Shown: in pieces, positions 1-6,339 of the stretch | Layout of the letters: every line of letters begins with the position of its first letter | Position numbering within the stretch: position 1 is the stretch's first letter | Assembly (NCBI GenBank): GCA_030424705.1 | Contig: JAUHWJ010000057.1 | Span: 1-8,326 of the forward strand | Origin: Alphaproteobacteria bacterium | Lineage (GTDB): Bacteria; Pseudomonadota; Alphaproteobacteria; Rhodobacterales; Rhodobacteraceae | Direction: 5' to 3' | Length of the DNA stretch: 8,326 nt | Notes under the pieces: generated by a model | Seen by the model: the letters and a program-made list of their open reading frames with translations, nothing else | What the model was told of the DNA's origin: nothing | Database searches by the model: none | Position numbers and translations under genes: made by a program

Positions 1-275
1 AGGGGGACCTCCTCGTCCTCCGCCCGCTGATCCGCGTGGCGGAGGCGGATTGCGCCCGCTTCGCCGCGGCGATGAACTTCCCCATCATCCCCTGCGATCT
101 CTGCGGCAGCCAGGACGGGCTGCAGCGCCAGCAGGTGAAGCGGATGCTCGATGACTGGGAGCGGCGGCGCCCCGACATCCGGTCGGTGATGGCGAACGCG
201 CTGGCGAACGCCAACCCCTCCCACCTGCTCGACGCCTCGATCTTCGACTTCGCCGGGCTCGCGCCAAAGGCTTGA
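1..275 (+). CDS. ttcA: tRNA 2-thiocytidine(32) synthetase TtcA, C-terminal part (5' truncated by window)
   Basis: The frame is open from the window edge (first full codon at 3) to a TGA at 273-275, giving about 90 C-terminal residues. The GTG at 36 is internal, because the in-frame upstream residues ([17 protein letters not shown]) continue the family sequence. TtcA uses ATP and an iron-sulfur cluster to put sulfur on cytidine 32 of some tRNAs. The visible part carries the family signature [12 protein letters not shown], then [16 protein letters not shown] and a C-terminal [12 protein letters not shown] block, all matching the E. coli TtcA C-terminus as I remember it. One cysteine of the CDLC pair should correspond to the third cluster ligand (Cys222 in E. 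coli). The PP-loop and the first CxxC lie outside the window. The protein ends soon after the FDF block, without the longer tail of the E. coli enzyme. Identification is secure; the 5' part cannot be judged. Confidence 0.93.
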   Translation, partial: GDLLVLRPLIRVAEADCARFAAAMNFPIIPCDLCGSQDGLQRQQVKRMLDDWERRRPDIRSVMANALANANPSHLLDASIFDFAGLAPKA

Positions 276-300
276 GCGCGCGCCCGGCGCCGCCGGTCAG

Positions 301-580
301 CTGAGGCTGGCCTGTTCGGGTCGGCCGGGCTGATGCGCGTCGCTCCCCCTGTGCCCCTTGGCTCGGGCGACTAGCCCGGGCCGCGGCCTCCCTCCCCCCA
401 AGGGAGGCCGCATCGCAACGGCTCAAGACATGCAATCGTCAGAGATCGTGACACCATAAACCGCGCAGGTCAGTCGTTCCGATGCGACCTCCCGAGGGAG
501 GCCGCGGCCCTCAATGCTTCGCTCGCAGGCCGTCCGGCCTCGCCGGACCGCGCAGCGTTCCCGTCAGAGCGATTTTCGCC
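301..580. repeat. Interspersed intergenic repeat, copy 1
   Basis: This is nearly the whole gap between the ttcA stop and the leuA stop, which converge on it. It aligns without gaps to 3837-4116. My hand count over 341-580 against 3877-4116 gives about 193 of 240 identical bases (80%); the first 40 nt (301-340) are weaker, at about 65%. A block of 40 nt (374-413) is identical in both copies and contains a perfect 11-bp hairpin (383-411). Other well-kept parts are GAGGGAGGCCGC (494-505), ATAAACC (456-462), and a 3' end reading GCGTT-CCGTCAGA-CG followed by TTCGC. No gene is apparent inside; the minus-strand frame that crosses it (85-435) has its counterpart in copy 2 only because the DNA repeats. 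It ends exactly at the leuA stop codon. The function is unknown. It could be a REP/BIME-like or small MITE-like element, or a structured 3' UTR. Confidence 0.8.
383..411 (+). terminator. Hairpin in repeat copy 1, possible ttcA 3' structure
   Basis: The arms GCGGCCTCCCT and AGGGAGGCCGC are perfectly complementary (11 bp) around a 7-nt C-rich loop. It lies 108 nt after the ttcA stop. No T-run follows on either strand, so a classical intrinsic terminator is not shown. It may still act as a 3'-end stabiliser or Rho-associated structure between the convergent ttcA and leuA genes. An identical hairpin occurs at 3919-3947. Confidence 0.4.
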
Positions 581-2149
581 CTAGCCGACCAGCGAGATCG
601 TCGTGTTCGGCGCGTTCTTGCCGCGCCGCACGAGCAGCCGGTTGAGCGCGATCACATAGGCCCGCGTCGAGGCGACGACCGTATCCGTATCCGCCGCCGA
701 GCCGGTGACGAACCGTCCGTCCTCCTCCAGCTTCACGGAGACGGTCGCCTGCGCGTCGATCCCGTCCATCACCGCGTTGACCTGATAGAGCTTCAGAACG
801 CCCTCATGCTTCACCAGCTTGTTGACTGCGGCGAAGGCGGCGTCCACCGGCCCGTCGCCTTGCGCGGTCGTCTGATGGTCCACGCCGTCGATGGTGAGCG
901 TCAGGTCGGCGGAGCGGGGCTCGCTCGTGCCGCAGATCACCCGGAGGAACTTGATGCGGATGCGGTCGTTCGCCGCGGAGGTCCGCTCGTCCTCCACCAG
1001 CGCCACGATGTCGTCGTCGTAAACGTCCTTCTTCTGGTCGGCCAGCGCCTTGAACCGGACGAACGCCTCCTGAAAGGCGTTGTCGCCGAGCTCGATGCCG
1101 AGGTCCTTCAGCTTGGCGCGGAAGGCGGCGCGCCCCGAATGCTTGCCCATCACCAGCGCATTGGCGGAAAGGCCCACATCCTCCGGGCGCATGATCTCGA
1201 ACGTCTCCGCGTTCTTCAGCACGCCGTCCTGGTGGATGCCGCTCTCATGCGCGAAGGCGTTCTTGCCGACGATGGCCTTGTTGAACTGCACCGGGAAGCC
1301 CGAGGCCGTGGCGACGAGGCGGGAGGCGCGCATGATCTTCGTCGCGTCGACGCCGGTATGATAGGGCATGATGTCCCGCCGCACCTTCAGCGCCATCACG
1401 ACCTCTTCGAGCGCGGTGTTGCCCGCCCGCTCGCCGAGCCCGTTGATCGTGCATTCGATCTGCCGCGCGCCGGCCTCCACCGCGGCGAGGGCGTTCGCCG
1501 TCGCCATGCCGAGGTCGTTATGGCAATGCGTGGCGACCACGCATTTGTCGAGCCCCGGCACGTTGGCCAGCAGGTCCCGGATGATCTCCGCCGATTCCCG
1601 CGGCGCGGTGTAGCCCACCGTGTCCGGAATGTTGATCGTCGTCGCGCCGGAGGCGACGGCGACCTTCACCGTCTCGATCAGGTAGTCCCGCTCCGTCCGC
1701 GTCGCGTCCATGGGGGACCACTGGACATTGTCGCAGAGCGAGCGGGCATGCCCCACCGTCTCCTCGATCTTCCGCAGCACCTGCTCCTTGTCCATCGCCA
1801 GCTGATGCTGCCGGTGGAGCGGGGAGGTGCCGATGAAGGTGTGGATGCGCGGCTTCTTGGCGTGTTCGAGCGCGGCCCAGGCGCGGTCGATATCGCCCTT
1901 CGCGGCGCGGGCGAGGCCGCAGATCACGGCGTTCTGCGCCTGCTTGGCGATCTCGCTCACCGCCTCGAAATCGCCGTCCGAGGCGATGGGGAAGCCCGCC
2001 TCGATGATGTCCACCCCCATCTCGTCGAGCAGGGCGGCGATGGCGAGCTTCTCGCTCAGCGTCATGGTCGCGCCGGGGCTCTGCTCGCCGTCGCGGAGGG
2101 TGGTGTCGAAGATCAGGACGCGGCTTGCGTCTTTGGGAGCATCAGTCAT
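581..2149 (-). CDS. leuA: 2-isopropylmalate synthase LeuA
   Basis: This 522-residue protein, close to the usual family length, catalyses the first committed step of leucine synthesis: acetyl-CoA plus 2-oxoisovalerate gives 2-isopropylmalate. The N-terminal TIM-barrel carries FDTTLRDGEQSPG (residues 14-26, with Arg19/Asp20 and metal ligand Asp15), AGFP (51-54), THCHNDLGMA (207-216, metal ligands His208 and His210), NGLGERAGN (236-244, ligand Asn244), HESGIHQDG (301-309) and GKHSGR (335-340). The C-terminal third fits the LeuA regulatory domain that gives leucine feedback inhibition. The ATG start is preceded by a weak GAGA Shine-Dalgarno 7 nt away and gives the expected N-terminus. It reads alone on its strand, with a Leu-rich leader peptide and attenuator-like RNA upstream (2150-2280). 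The long open frame on the opposite strand (482-2230) is a GC-driven shadow. Confidence 0.98.
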   Translation of the reverse strand: MTDAPKDASRVLIFDTTLRDGEQSPGATMTLSEKLAIAALLDEMGVDIIEAGFPIASDGDFEAVSEIAKQAQNAVICGLARAAKGDIDRAWAALEHAKKPRIHTFIGTSPLHRQHQLAMDKEQVLRKIEETVGHARSLCDNVQWSPMDATRTERDYLIETVKVAVASGATTINIPDTVGYTAPRESAEIIRDLLANVPGLDKCVVATHCHNDLGMATANALAAVEAGARQIECTINGLGERAGNTALEEVVMALKVRRDIMPYHTGVDATKIMRASRLVATASGFPVQFNKAIVGKNAFAHESGIHQDGVLKNAETFEIMRPEDVGLSANALVMGKHSGRAAFRAKLKDLGIELGDNAFQEAFVRFKALADQKKDVYDDDIVALVEDERTSAANDRIRIKFLRVICGTSEPRSADLTLTIDGVDHQTTAQGDGPVDAAFAAVNKLVKHEGVLKLYQVNAVMDGIDAQATVSVKLEEDGRFVTGSAADTDTVVASTRAYVIALNRLLVRRGKNAPNTTISLVG

Positions 2150-2178
2150 GTCGGTGTCTCTCGGTCCGGGTGTTTCCT

Positions 2179-2237
2179 GCGGCGCGTGGTTTACCCCCCA
2201 GACGCGCGCGCCGCTGCCCGGCGCGCCTAGGGGCGCG
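2179..2237 (-). promoter_or_regulatory. Candidate leuA attenuator: three mutually exclusive stems
   Basis: Read on the minus strand, three GC-rich pairings overlap like segments 1:2, 2:3 and 3:4 of a classical attenuator. Stem A (2237-2222) is CGCGCC/GGCGCG with a 4-nt loop; its 5' arm lies in leader codons 15-17, right after the last Leu codon. Stem B (2226-2206) is GCGCGCC/GGCGCGC with a 7-nt loop. Stem C (2214-2179) is GCGGCGCG/CGCGCCGC and can extend inward in a shifted register. B excludes both A and C, while A and C can coexist. A ribosome stalled on the Leu codons would cover the 5' arm of A and favour B. No U-run follows stem C, so if it stops transcription it is probably not by a standard intrinsic terminator. 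The pairings are seen directly; the regulatory role is inferred. Confidence 0.65.
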
Positions 2238-2280
2238 TAAGGAGGAGGCCGAGAAGGCGAAGGGGCGCACTCGCGAACAT
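2227..2280 (-). CDS. leuL: Leucine-rich leader peptide upstream of leuA
   Basis: This short ORF reads MFASAPLRLLGLLLTRP and ends with TAG. Six of its 17 residues are Leu (7, 9, 10, 12, 13, 14), all within eight consecutive codons (CTT CGC CTT CTC GGC CTC CTC CTT), a density hard to explain by chance. It ends 77 nt before the leuA start on the same strand. The role expected from well-studied amino-acid operons is leucine sensing: scarce Leu-tRNA stalls the ribosome on the Leu run and changes folding of the downstream RNA. No good Shine-Dalgarno precedes the ATG. A TATAAA box ends 7 nt before it, so the mRNA probably begins at or within a couple of bases of the AUG, a leaderless arrangement of the type described for trpL in Sinorhizobium. 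The symbol is used by analogy with enterobacterial leuL; there need be no sequence homology. Confidence 0.85.
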   Translation of the reverse strand: MFASAPLRLLGLLLTRP

Positions 2281-2287
2281 GCGCCCG

Positions 2288-2315
2288 TTTATACGCGCAT
2301 CGCGCCGCCGCGCAA
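2288..2315 (-). promoter_or_regulatory. Sigma70-type promoter for leuL-leuA
   Basis: On the minus strand a -35-like TTGCGC (2315-2310, within CTTGCGC) is followed after 16 nt by TATAAA (2293-2288, five of six to TATAAT). The predicted start, about 7 nt beyond the -10, falls at 2280-2282, on or beside the leader ATG. The -35 is weak (TTG only), but the -10 is the most A/T-rich hexamer in this part of a very GC-rich region. No operator was recognised. Confidence 0.6.
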
Positions 2316-2431
2316 GAAAAGATCGGCGGGAGACGCCGCTCGCCCCGCCATCACGGAAATCTGACCGGGCGCCGCGTAACGCGCGGCCTGGTGAAACGAA
2401 CCCTCCTCAAACACGCCGCAGGGAGGCACGA

Positions 2432-3823
2432 ATGTTGACGACATCTTTGATCCGCCATGCGAGGCGCGGCGCCGCCGCCGCTCTTCTCGCCCTGGCCGCG
2501 CTTGTCGCACCCCTTGCGGCCGGGGCGGACGGCGCGAAGCCCCTCGCCCCGCATGTGATCGCCGAATTCGGCCATCCTCCGGCCACGCCCGATGGCCCGC
2601 TCTCCCCGGAGATCGAGGCCGCGATCCGCGCCGTCTTCATCGAAAACCTCGCCGAATACGGCTGGGGCGCGAACGAGCAGGCGGCGCTCGACGCCATCGC
2701 GCAGTCGGGCGACCCTCGCCTCGCCTGGATCGTGAGCGACCTGATGCGCTTCGCCTGGCGCACCTCGCTGGACGACGCGCTCGGCCGAACCGGCGCCGCC
2801 CTGCTCGGCATCGAATACGAGACCCGGCAGCGCTGGGGCGAACTCACCGACCATCTCATCGCCTGGGACATTCCGGCCCCGCCCGGCTATCTGGAGGTCA
2901 AGCGCGCCATCTTCACGACCTTCATTCCCGGCTGGGAGCGGATCTTCGTGGAGGGGGAGATCGACTGGCGCCACGTCTCCTGGGGCGGCGTGCTGATCGA
3001 CGACCGCCCCTTCGGCGCGACGGACATCCCCTGCAACTGCATCCCCGCCGCCGACAACCCCGAAGTCAGCAGCGCCGAGGAGGCGACCTGGCTGAAGGAT
3101 TCAGACATTGTCTTCGGCATCGGGATCAACGGCGAATACCGCGCCTATCCGCGGCGGATCATGGAGGTCCGCGAGATGGTGAACGACACGCTCGGCGGCC
3201 GCGATCTCGGCATTCCCTACTGCACCCTCTGCGGCGCCGCGCAGGCGTATTTCACGGACAATATGCCCGAGGGCGTGAAGCGCCCCGTCCTCCGCACCTC
3301 CGGCCTCCTCATCCGCTCCAACAAGGTGATGTACGACGTCGATACATGGTCCGTCTTCGACACCTTCCTCGGCCATGCCGTGACCGGCCCGCTCGCCGAA
3401 CGCGGCCTCCGGCTCGAACAGGCGACCGTTGTGACGACCGACTGGGGAACATGGCGCCGCGCCCATCCGGAGACGACCGTGCTCGTCGAACATCTCGCCC
3501 TGGGCCGCGATTTCGACTTCCGCAACGGGCGGGACGCGAACGGCCCGATCTTCCCCGTCGGCGACGTGGACCCGCGCCTGCCCGTGCATGAGGACGTGAT
3601 CGGCGTCCTCACCGCCTCCGGCGAGCCCGTGGCCTTCCAGCGCAGCAAGGCCATCGCCGCCCTGAGCGCGGGCGAGGAGATCGCCTTCGAGAACGTCCGG
3701 CTTGAGCTCGAAGCCGGCGGCGTTAAGGCGGTGGGCGAAGACGGGGCCGACCTCGGCAGCCACGAGGCGTTCTGGTTCGCCTGGTCGCAGTTCCATCCCG
3801 GCACGGCGCTCTGGGGAGAGTAG
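2432..3823 (+). CDS. Exported DUF3179 domain-containing protein
   Basis: The chosen ATG has a strong GGGAGG Shine-Dalgarno (2421-2426) 5 nt upstream and opens directly into a signal peptide: a basic n-region (RHARR), a hydrophobic core (residues 14-30) and an AGA cleavage motif ending at Ala32. The in-frame ATG at 2279 would add 51 residues lacking family character. The 463-residue product has an alpha-helical N-terminal part (about 55-180, somewhat HEAT-like) and a DUF3179 core from about 195. Core motifs are DIVFGIGINGEYRAYP (225-240), EMVND (248-252), IPYCTLCGAAQAYF (261-274, Cys264 and Cys267), SGLLIRSNKVMYD (290-302) and W338-GTW with HPETTVL. An additional CNC pair (Cys201, Cys203) lies just before the core. 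The function of DUF3179 is not known to me. Location should be periplasmic or outside the cell. It is divergent from leuL-leuA; no convincing promoter was seen. Confidence 0.88.
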   Translation: MLTTSLIRHARRGAAAALLALAALVAPLAAGADGAKPLAPHVIAEFGHPPATPDGPLSPEIEAAIRAVFIENLAEYGWGANEQAALDAIAQSGDPRLAWIVSDLMRFAWRTSLDDALGRTGAALLGIEYETRQRWGELTDHLIAWDIPAPPGYLEVKRAIFTTFIPGWERIFVEGEIDWRHVSWGGVLIDDRPFGATDIPCNCIPAADNPEVSSAEEATWLKDSDIVFGIGINGEYRAYPRRIMEVREMVNDTLGGRDLGIPYCTLCGAAQAYFTDNMPEGVKRPVLRTSGLLIRSNKVMYDVDTWSVFDTFLGHAVTGPLAERGLRLEQATVVTTDWGTWRRAHPETTVLVEHLALGRDFDFRNGRDANGPIFPVGDVDPRLPVHEDVIGVLTASGEPVAFQRSKAIAALSAGEEIAFENVRLELEAGGVKAVGEDGADLGSHEAFWFAWSQFHPGTALWGE

Positions 3824-3836
3824 GGGGCTTCCAGGG

Positions 3837-4116
3837 CGAAGGCGGACCTGCTGGAACCGGCCGGGCGAAGGCGCCGCGCTCCCCCCGCAATCCTTGGCCC
3901 GGGCGACAAGCCCGGGCCGCGGCCTCCCTCCCCCCAAGGGAGGCCGCATTGCAACCGCGCAAGACGTGCGATCGTTCGAGTTCGTGGCGACATAAACCAC
4001 AACGGCCAATCCGCCCGAGGCGGCCCCCCGAGGGAGGCCGCGCCCCTCCACGCTCCGTTCGCAAGCCGGCCGGCCTCGTCGGAGCGCCCCGCGTTACCGT
4101 CAGATCGGCCTTCGCG
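3837..4116. repeat. Interspersed intergenic repeat, copy 2
   Basis: This is the same element as 301-580 in the same orientation, with no net insertion or deletion: the hairpin sits at offset 82 and the GAGGGAGGCCGC block at offset 193 in both. It begins 14 nt after the DUF3179 stop and ends 78 nt before the preferred start of the next gene. The 40-nt identical block is 3910-3949. Differences concentrate around 3997-4026 and 4107-4116. It contains a further inverted pair, GCTCCG (4052-4057) with CGGAGC (4080-4085), only partly kept in copy 1. The forward frame starting at 3949 runs through it into the methyltransferase-like gene, but that reading has no protein character. What moves or maintains the element is unknown. 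Confidence 0.8.
3919..3947 (+). terminator. Hairpin in repeat copy 2, possible 3' structure of the DUF3179 gene
   Basis: The same 11-bp stem (GCGGCCTCCCT / AGGGAGGCCGC) and 7-nt loop occur as in copy 1, 95 nt after the DUF3179 stop. No T-run follows. Its recurrence behind two plus-strand genes suggests a transcript-end role, but this is inference. Confidence 0.4.
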
Positions 4117-4194
4117 CCACCATGCCAGCCGGCGCCTTCAAGCGCGCCGGCGGATCGGCTAGCCTCGGCCCCCCGCCCCGAGACAGGACCCCCG

Positions 4195-4866
4195 ATGCTC
4201 CCCTGGACCCTCCTCGCCGCCGCGAGCGCTCCGGAAGGCGGCGTCCTCAAGCTCTTCCGCCGGGGCGAGGAATTCTCGATCCGGCTCGAAGGCGGGAACG
4301 AGCTGATGAACAGCCGCCTCGGCGGCTCGGAGGAGGCGCTGGCGACGCTGGCCCTCGCCCGCCTCGGCCCCAGGCCCGCGCCCCGCCTGCTGATCGGCGG
4401 CCTCGGCATGGGCTTCACCCTCCGCGCGGCGGAGGCCGCCGCCCCCCCGGATGCGCGCCTGATCGTCTCCGAGATCGTTCCGGAACTGATCGAGTGGGCA
4501 AGGCTCCACATGGGCGCGGTCTTCGGAGACTGCCTCGCAGACCCCCGCGTCGAGCTTCGCCCCGGCGACGTCGCCGCCGAGATCGCCGGGGCGCCGGCGG
4601 CCTTCGACGCCATCCTACTCGACGTGGACAACGGCCCCGGCGGCCTGACGCGCGAAGGGAACGACGCGCTCTACGGCCCCGAAGGCCTCCGCGCGGCGCA
4701 TCGCGCCCTCGCCCCCGGCGGCGTCCTCGCCATCTGGTCCGCCGCGCCGGAGCCGGCCTTCACCCGGCGCCTCTCGCAATGCGGCTTCGAGGCGACGATG
4801 CAGAGCGTGCGAGCCGGGCGCACAAGGCGCGGTTCGCGGCACACGATCTGGCTCGCCGTTCGATGA
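4195..4866 (+). CDS. Spermidine synthase-like SAM-dependent protein
   Basis: The start chosen is the ATG at 4195, with an AGGA (4185-4188) 6 nt upstream. The longer frame from 3949 runs through the intergenic repeat and adds 82 low-complexity residues. The 223-residue product has a Rossmann methyltransferase fold: motif I LLIGGLGMGFTLRAA (65-79), an acidic strand-2 end (Glu93 in LIVSEIVPE), DAILLDVDNGPGG (138-150) and APGGVLAIW (173-181). This matches proteins annotated as spermidine synthase in Rhodobacterales. However, it lacks the usual N-terminal beta domain, motif I is GGLGMG rather than the typical GGGDG, and the active-site region is DVDNGP. It may therefore be a methyltransferase or an orphan paralogue rather than a true aminopropyltransferase; the substrate is unknown. 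Probably cytoplasmic. It converges on the MORN gene with only 22 nt between stops. Confidence 0.82.
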   Translation: MLPWTLLAAASAPEGGVLKLFRRGEEFSIRLEGGNELMNSRLGGSEEALATLALARLGPRPAPRLLIGGLGMGFTLRAAEAAAPPDARLIVSEIVPELIEWARLHMGAVFGDCLADPRVELRPGDVAAEIAGAPAAFDAILLDVDNGPGGLTREGNDALYGPEGLRAAHRALAPGGVLAIWSAAPEPAFTRRLSQCGFEATMQSVRAGRTRRGSRHTIWLAVR

Positions 4867-4889
4867 AGGGAGGGCTGATGGCCCCCCCT
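4867..4889. terminator. Possible bidirectional hairpin between convergent genes
   Basis: The gap between the two stop codons can fold as AGGGAGGGCT / GGCCCCCCCT with a GAT loop, with one A-C mismatch and one U-G pair. It nearly fills the convergent gap, as expected for a shared 3' structure. No T-run follows in either direction, so a terminator role is tentative. Confidence 0.35.
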
Positions 4890-6307
4890 CAATCCCCCGT
4901 CTGCGACGCCGGCTGGGCGGGAGCCCCCCTCTGCCCGTTCACCCAGTCGCCGTCGAAGACGGAGCCGGAGGCGAATTCCATCCGGCCGGGGCCGTGGCGG
5001 CGGTTGTCCTTGAACGAGCCGCGATAGACATCCCCGTTCGCATAGGTGGCGACGCCCGTCCCCTCGATCCGGTCGGCGACCCATTCGCCCTCGTAGCGGA
5101 AGCCGTCCGGCTGGGTGAAGACGCCCTGTCCCTCCCGCCGCCCCTCGACGAAGTCGCCCTCATAGACGCCGCCGTCGGGAAAGCGGGCGACGCCCTTGCC
5201 GTGGGGCATGTCGTCCTTCCATTCGCCTTCATATTGATAGCCGTCCGGATAGGCGATCTTGCCCGTCCCCTCGATCCGCCCGCCGCGGAACTCGCCCTCG
5301 TAGACGGCGCCGGAGGCATAGCGGAAGACGCCGCGCCCCTCGATGACGCCGCCCGCCCACTCTCCCTGATAGCCGCCGCCGTCAGCCGTCGTCATCTCGC
5401 CTGGCCCGGCGAGGGCGTTGTCCCTGAAGACGCCCTTCAGCACCCGCCCGTCCGCCAGCCGGGCGACGCCCTCGCCCTCGAACCGGCCCTCGACCCACTG
5501 GCCCTCGTAGACGTCGCCGTTTGCGGCGGTCAGCACGCCCGCGCCCTGCCGCCGCCCGCCGACGAAGGAGCCGACATAGACGTCCCCGTTGGCGTATTCC
5601 GCCCGGCCCTCGCCCTGCCGCTCGCCGTCAAGGAAGGCGCCTTCGTAGACGTCGCCGTTGGCGTAGCGCGCGCGGCCCGTCCCGCTGATCTGCCCGCCCT
5701 TCCATTCGCCGGAATAGGTGAACCCGTCCGGCATCTCGATCTCGCCCATGCCCTCCCGCACGCCGGCGACGAAGGCGCCCTTGTAGACCGAACCGTCGGA
5801 ATAGGTGACGGTTCCCTGCCCGTGCGGCGCGCCCTTGGCCCACTCGCCCTCATAGCGATAGCCGTTCGGGCGGGTCATCACCCCCGTCCCGTGATGCGCC
5901 GATTGCAGGAACTGCCCTTCGTAGCGCGCCCCGTCGGCATAGACGGCGACGCCCGTTCCCTCGATCACGCCGCCGACCCAGTCGCCCTCATAGGAGCCGC
6001 CGTCGGAATAGACGATCTTGCCCTTCCCGTGCGGCGCCCCGTCCTTGAAATTCCCCTCGTAGACGGAGCCGTTCTCGTAGCGGACGCGCCCCTCGCCCTC
6101 GATCCGTCCCTCGACCCACTGGCCCGTGTACTCATAGCCGCCGGGGAGCGTGAAGGTGCCGAAGCCGTGCTGCCGCCCGTCCTTGAACTCGCCTTCATAG
6201 ACGCCGCCGCTGTCGTATTTCTTCACCGCGACCTCGCCCTGCTGCGCGGCGGCGGCGAAGGCGAAGGCGGAAAGGATGGCGAAGGCCAGTCCTGTTCGGG
6301 CGCGCAT
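4889..6307 (-). CDS. Exported MORN-repeat protein
   Basis: The start is the ATG at 6305-6307, with GGAGAG (6315-6320) 7 nt upstream. It opens into a signal peptide, MRARTGLAFAILSAFAFAAAA, with likely cleavage near residue 21 before QQGE. The rest of the 472 residues is almost entirely MORN repeats: 18 full units and a nineteenth partial one, the Tyr (or its replacement) falling at 37 + 23n without slippage, so every unit is exactly 23 residues. The consensus is xYEGxW/FxxGxxxGxGxxxYxxG. No catalytic domain is present, and the tail (462-472, APAQPASQTGD) is short. MORN units form beta-hairpin rods used in protein or lipid contact; here the product should be a periplasmic or surface rod or scaffold, with no known substrate. 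The longer frame to 7432 is antisense shadow over gltX and is rejected. Confidence 0.93.
   Translation of the reverse strand: MRARTGLAFAILSAFAFAAAAQQGEVAVKKYDSGGVYEGEFKDGRQHGFGTFTLPGGYEYTGQWVEGRIEGEGRVRYENGSVYEGNFKDGAPHGKGKIVYSDGGSYEGDWVGGVIEGTGVAVYADGARYEGQFLQSAHHGTGVMTRPNGYRYEGEWAKGAPHGQGTVTYSDGSVYKGAFVAGVREGMGEIEMPDGFTYSGEWKGGQISGTGRARYANGDVYEGAFLDGERQGEGRAEYANGDVYVGSFVGGRRQGAGVLTAANGDVYEGQWVEGRFEGEGVARLADGRVLKGVFRDNALAGPGEMTTADGGGYQGEWAGGVIEGRGVFRYASGAVYEGEFRGGRIEGTGKIAYPDGYQYEGEWKDDMPHGKGVARFPDGGVYEGDFVEGRREGQGVFTQPDGFRYEGEWVADRIEGTGVATYANGDVYRGSFKDNRRHGPGRMEFASGSVFDGDWVNGQRGAPAQPASQTGD
4925..6205 (-). repeat. MORN tandem array, 69-bp period, about 18.5 units
   Basis: This is coding tandem repetition of residues 35-461. 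Each unit is 69 bp with no insertion or deletion between units. The aromatic after YEGx alternates Phe, Trp, Phe, Trp through units 1-9, then Phe repeats at unit 10 and alternation resumes to unit 19. This points to a two-unit (138-bp) building block with one phase change at units 9-10. Units 9, 10, 11 and 18 begin with GDVY and resemble one another most. Divergence at DNA level is enough that the array does not look like a recent expansion. Confidence 0.9.
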
Positions 6308-6339
6308 GTCGGAACTCTCCGCTTCTGTCCTTGGCGCGG

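Noticed and set aside
482..2230. Open frame of 582 codons on the plus strand
   Set aside because: It is antisense to leuA, which has every catalytic motif; the translation is Arg/Val/Asp-rich with no family features and starts inside the repeat. Long antisense frames are usual at this GC content.
2279..2431. Upstream in-frame start for the DUF3179 protein
   Set aside because: It would put 51 basic residues before a clear signal peptide, and overlaps the leuL promoter; the ATG at 2432 has a strong Shine-Dalgarno.
4925..6205. CRISPR-like array from the regular 69-bp period
   Set aside because: The period is coding, with varied DNA but constant amino-acid register and no identical repeats or unique spacers; it is a MORN array.
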